From positions 1 through 6,559 of the forward strand of contig JBDKGV010000198.1 of NCBI GenBank assembly GCA_039798005.1: 6,559 bases of DNA. The letters run 5' to 3'. Below, one piece after another: positions 5,174 to 6,559 of the stretch (position 1 is the stretch's first letter; each line of letters begins with the position of its first letter). A program made the translations under genes and the position numbers. Source of the stretch: JBDKGV01 sp039798005. Lineage in GTDB: Bacteria; Fibrobacterota; Fibrobacteria; UBA5070. Under the pieces are notes generated by a model, which saw nothing but the letters and a program-made list of their open reading frames with translations, ran no database searches and had not been told where the DNA came from.

Positions 5174-6559
5174 GCGGACGGTTCAGCCGCCATCAGGACC
5201 GCGGGAATCGGATCGAGATAGGACGAAGCCAGTGCGGCGCGAGCCACGATGGTCGCGGCGATTTGCGGGCCGACCAGTTGAGCGAGATCCGCTTCCTTGG
5301 CCTCCTTCACCTTCAAGGCGGAACCGAAGTGCTGGAGCAGGAGCTGCTTCTTCTGCGGACCGACTCCCTTGATGCCGTCCAGCCAAGACGCGGTGATGGT
5401 GGACGTGCGCTGCTCCCGCTGGAAGGTGATGGCGAAGCGGTGCGCCTCGTCGCGCAGGCGCTGGAGGAGTTGCAAGGAGGCGGAGGTGCGCGGCAGGATG
5501 CGGGGTTCGCTTTCGCCGGGCAGGAACACTTCCTCGATGCGCTTGGCCAGGCCCAGCACCTTCTGGTCGGGAAAGCCTTCCTCGGCCATGGCCTCCACCG
5601 CCATGCCCAGCTGCCCCTTGCCGCCGTCGATGAGTACGAGATCGGGCGGCTCAAGCCCCTCCTCGCGGATGCGGCGGAAGCGTCGCCCAAGGATCTCGCG
5701 CATGGACGCGAAGTCGTCGATGCCCTCCACCGTCTTCACATGGAACCGGCGGTACTCGCCCTTGGCCGGCTTTCCGTCGATGGCCACCACCATGGAGGCC
5801 ACCGTCCCGGTTCCGGAAAGGTGCGAGATGTCGAAGCCCTCGATGCGGCGCGGCGGGACTGGCAGCCCCAGCGCCTCCTGCAGCTCTTTGACGGAATTTG
5901 TCACGCGCTCGCGCGCTTCCAGGTGGGCGAGATGCTCGGTCAACAGCATCTTCGCGTTCGCGTGGGCCAGCTGCGCGAGCCGGAACCGCCTGCCCTGGCG
6001 GGCCAGATGGCACTCGACCTTGCGCCCCAGCAGGCCGCTGAGGTATTCCTCCAACAGTTCTTGGCCATCGGGAAGGCAGGACACGAGCAGCTCCGGCGGC
6101 GGCTTGCGATCGAGATAGCGGCCCACCACCGCCCCGGCCATGACCTCGGAATCCTCCTCGGAAAGCGGGCAGGAAAGGGTCTCGTGATGGCGCCCCTGCA
6201 CGCATCCGGCGCGGATCTCCATCCAGGTCACCACGCCCCAGCGGCCGTCGCGCACCAAGGCCACCACGTCGATGTCCACCGCCTCGGCGAGGTCGATACG
6301 CTGCCGCTCCTTGAGCTTGGCCAAGGCCTGCAACTGGTCGCGCCGTCGGGCGGCCGCCTCGAAGTCCAGACGCTTGGCGCAGGCCTGCATGTCGGCCTCC
6401 AGCTCCTTGCGGAACTGGTCCTCCTTGCCTTCGAGCACCATCTCCATCTGCCCGATCATGGCGCGGTAATCTTCCTGCGTCTGCAGTCCGACGCAGGGCG
6501 CATCGCAACGCCCGATGTGGTGGTCCAGACAGGCGCGGTCGATCTTTTGCTTGGGCAGC
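5170..6559 (-). CDS. uvrC: UvrC, excinuclease ABC subunit C (5' end outside window)
   Basis: UvrC makes both incisions around a DNA lesion in the UvrABC excision repair complex. The visible 462 residues begin inside the protein at LPKQKIDRACLDHHIGRC; about 156 residues, including the GIY-YIG nuclease for the 3' cut, lie beyond base 6559. Alignment to E. coli UvrC (610 residues) predicts a normal total near 618. In order come a Cys-containing motif (C10, C18, C22 of the fragment), a UvrB-binding UVR domain (about 43-78), and the RNase H-like nuclease for the 5' cut with D243 (GFDISH), D282 (GIDDF), D311 (LIDGGKGQ) and H373 (DEAHRF), matching E. coli D399, D438, D466 and H538. Two helix-hairpin-helix elements close the protein (GIKGVGPQKK at about 395 and QLVGPQIAATI at about 427). 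It ends at TGA 5172-5170, overlapping the next start. All key residues seen are intact. Confidence 0.97.
   Translation of the reverse strand, partial: LPKQKIDRACLDHHIGRCDAPCVGLQTQEDYRAMIGQMEMVLEGKEDQFRKELEADMQACAKRLDFEAAARRRDQLQALAKLKERQRIDLAEAVDIDVVALVRDGRWGVVTWMEIRAGCVQGRHHETLSCPLSEEDSEVMAGAVVGRYLDRKPPPELLVSCLPDGQELLEEYLSGLLGRKVECHLARQGRRFRLAQLAHANAKMLLTEHLAHLEARERVTNSVKELQEALGLPVPPRRIEGFDISHLSGTGTVASMVVAIDGKPAKGEYRRFHVKTVEGIDDFASMREILGRRFRRIREEGLEPPDLVLIDGGKGQLGMAVEAMAEEGFPDQKVLGLAKRIEEVFLPGESEPRILPRTSASLQLLQRLRDEAHRFAITFQREQRTSTITASWLDGIKGVGPQKKQLLLQHFGSALKVKEAKEADLAQLVGPQIAATIVARAALASSYLDPIPAVLMAAEPSA

Noticed and set aside
5297..6508. Long open frames on both strands across uvrC (for example 273 codons +, 285 codons -)
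   Set aside because: They are Ser/Arg- or Gly/Ala/Arg-rich shadow translations of the clear uvrC frame.

Overview
The window looks like chromosome of a Gram-negative bacterium with a GC-rich genome (roughly 60% GC by eye, GC-ending codons throughout). The Gram-negative call rests on a predicted outer-membrane beta-barrel protein with a signal peptide. The phylum cannot be fixed from the sequence alone. Nothing suggests a phage, plasmid, insertion sequence, CRISPR array or tRNA/rRNA gene, and composition is even from end to end.

Layout, left to right. (1) Bases 1-816, + strand: the C-terminal 271 residues of a DUF4139-family protein whose start lies outside the window. (2) Bases 817-890: a short intergenic stretch with a good extended -10 promoter. 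(3) Bases 891-4507, + strand: a tight four-gene operon in which every junction overlaps. It encodes a single-domain response regulator, a YaiO-type outer-membrane barrel, a membrane-anchored HEAT-repeat protein and a processive-type family 2 glycosyltransferase. (4) Bases 4508-4543: a 36-base convergent gap with no convincing terminator. (5) Bases 4544-6559, - strand: uvrC (5' end outside the window) followed by an acidic DUF4375/DMP19-like protein whose start codon overlaps the uvrC stop.

The four-gene operon is the main interest. The glycosyltransferase has the aspartates and QxxRW motif of hyaluronan/cellulose/poly-GlcNAc-type synthases, plus flanking membrane segments. It could polymerise a sugar on the cytoplasmic face and pass it through the inner membrane. 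The YaiO-like barrel is a candidate outer-membrane partner, the HEAT protein a candidate cytoplasmic scaffold next to the synthase, and the receiver protein a phosphorylation-controlled switch. Each part belongs to a recognisable family. The joint function, a regulated exopolysaccharide or envelope glycan export system, is inferred from gene order and translational coupling.

The minus-strand pair couples nucleotide excision repair (UvrC) to a small acidic protein resembling DNA-mimic DMP19 proteins, but with an N-terminal hydrophobic segment that may send it to the envelope. The adjacency is clear; a functional link to repair is not.
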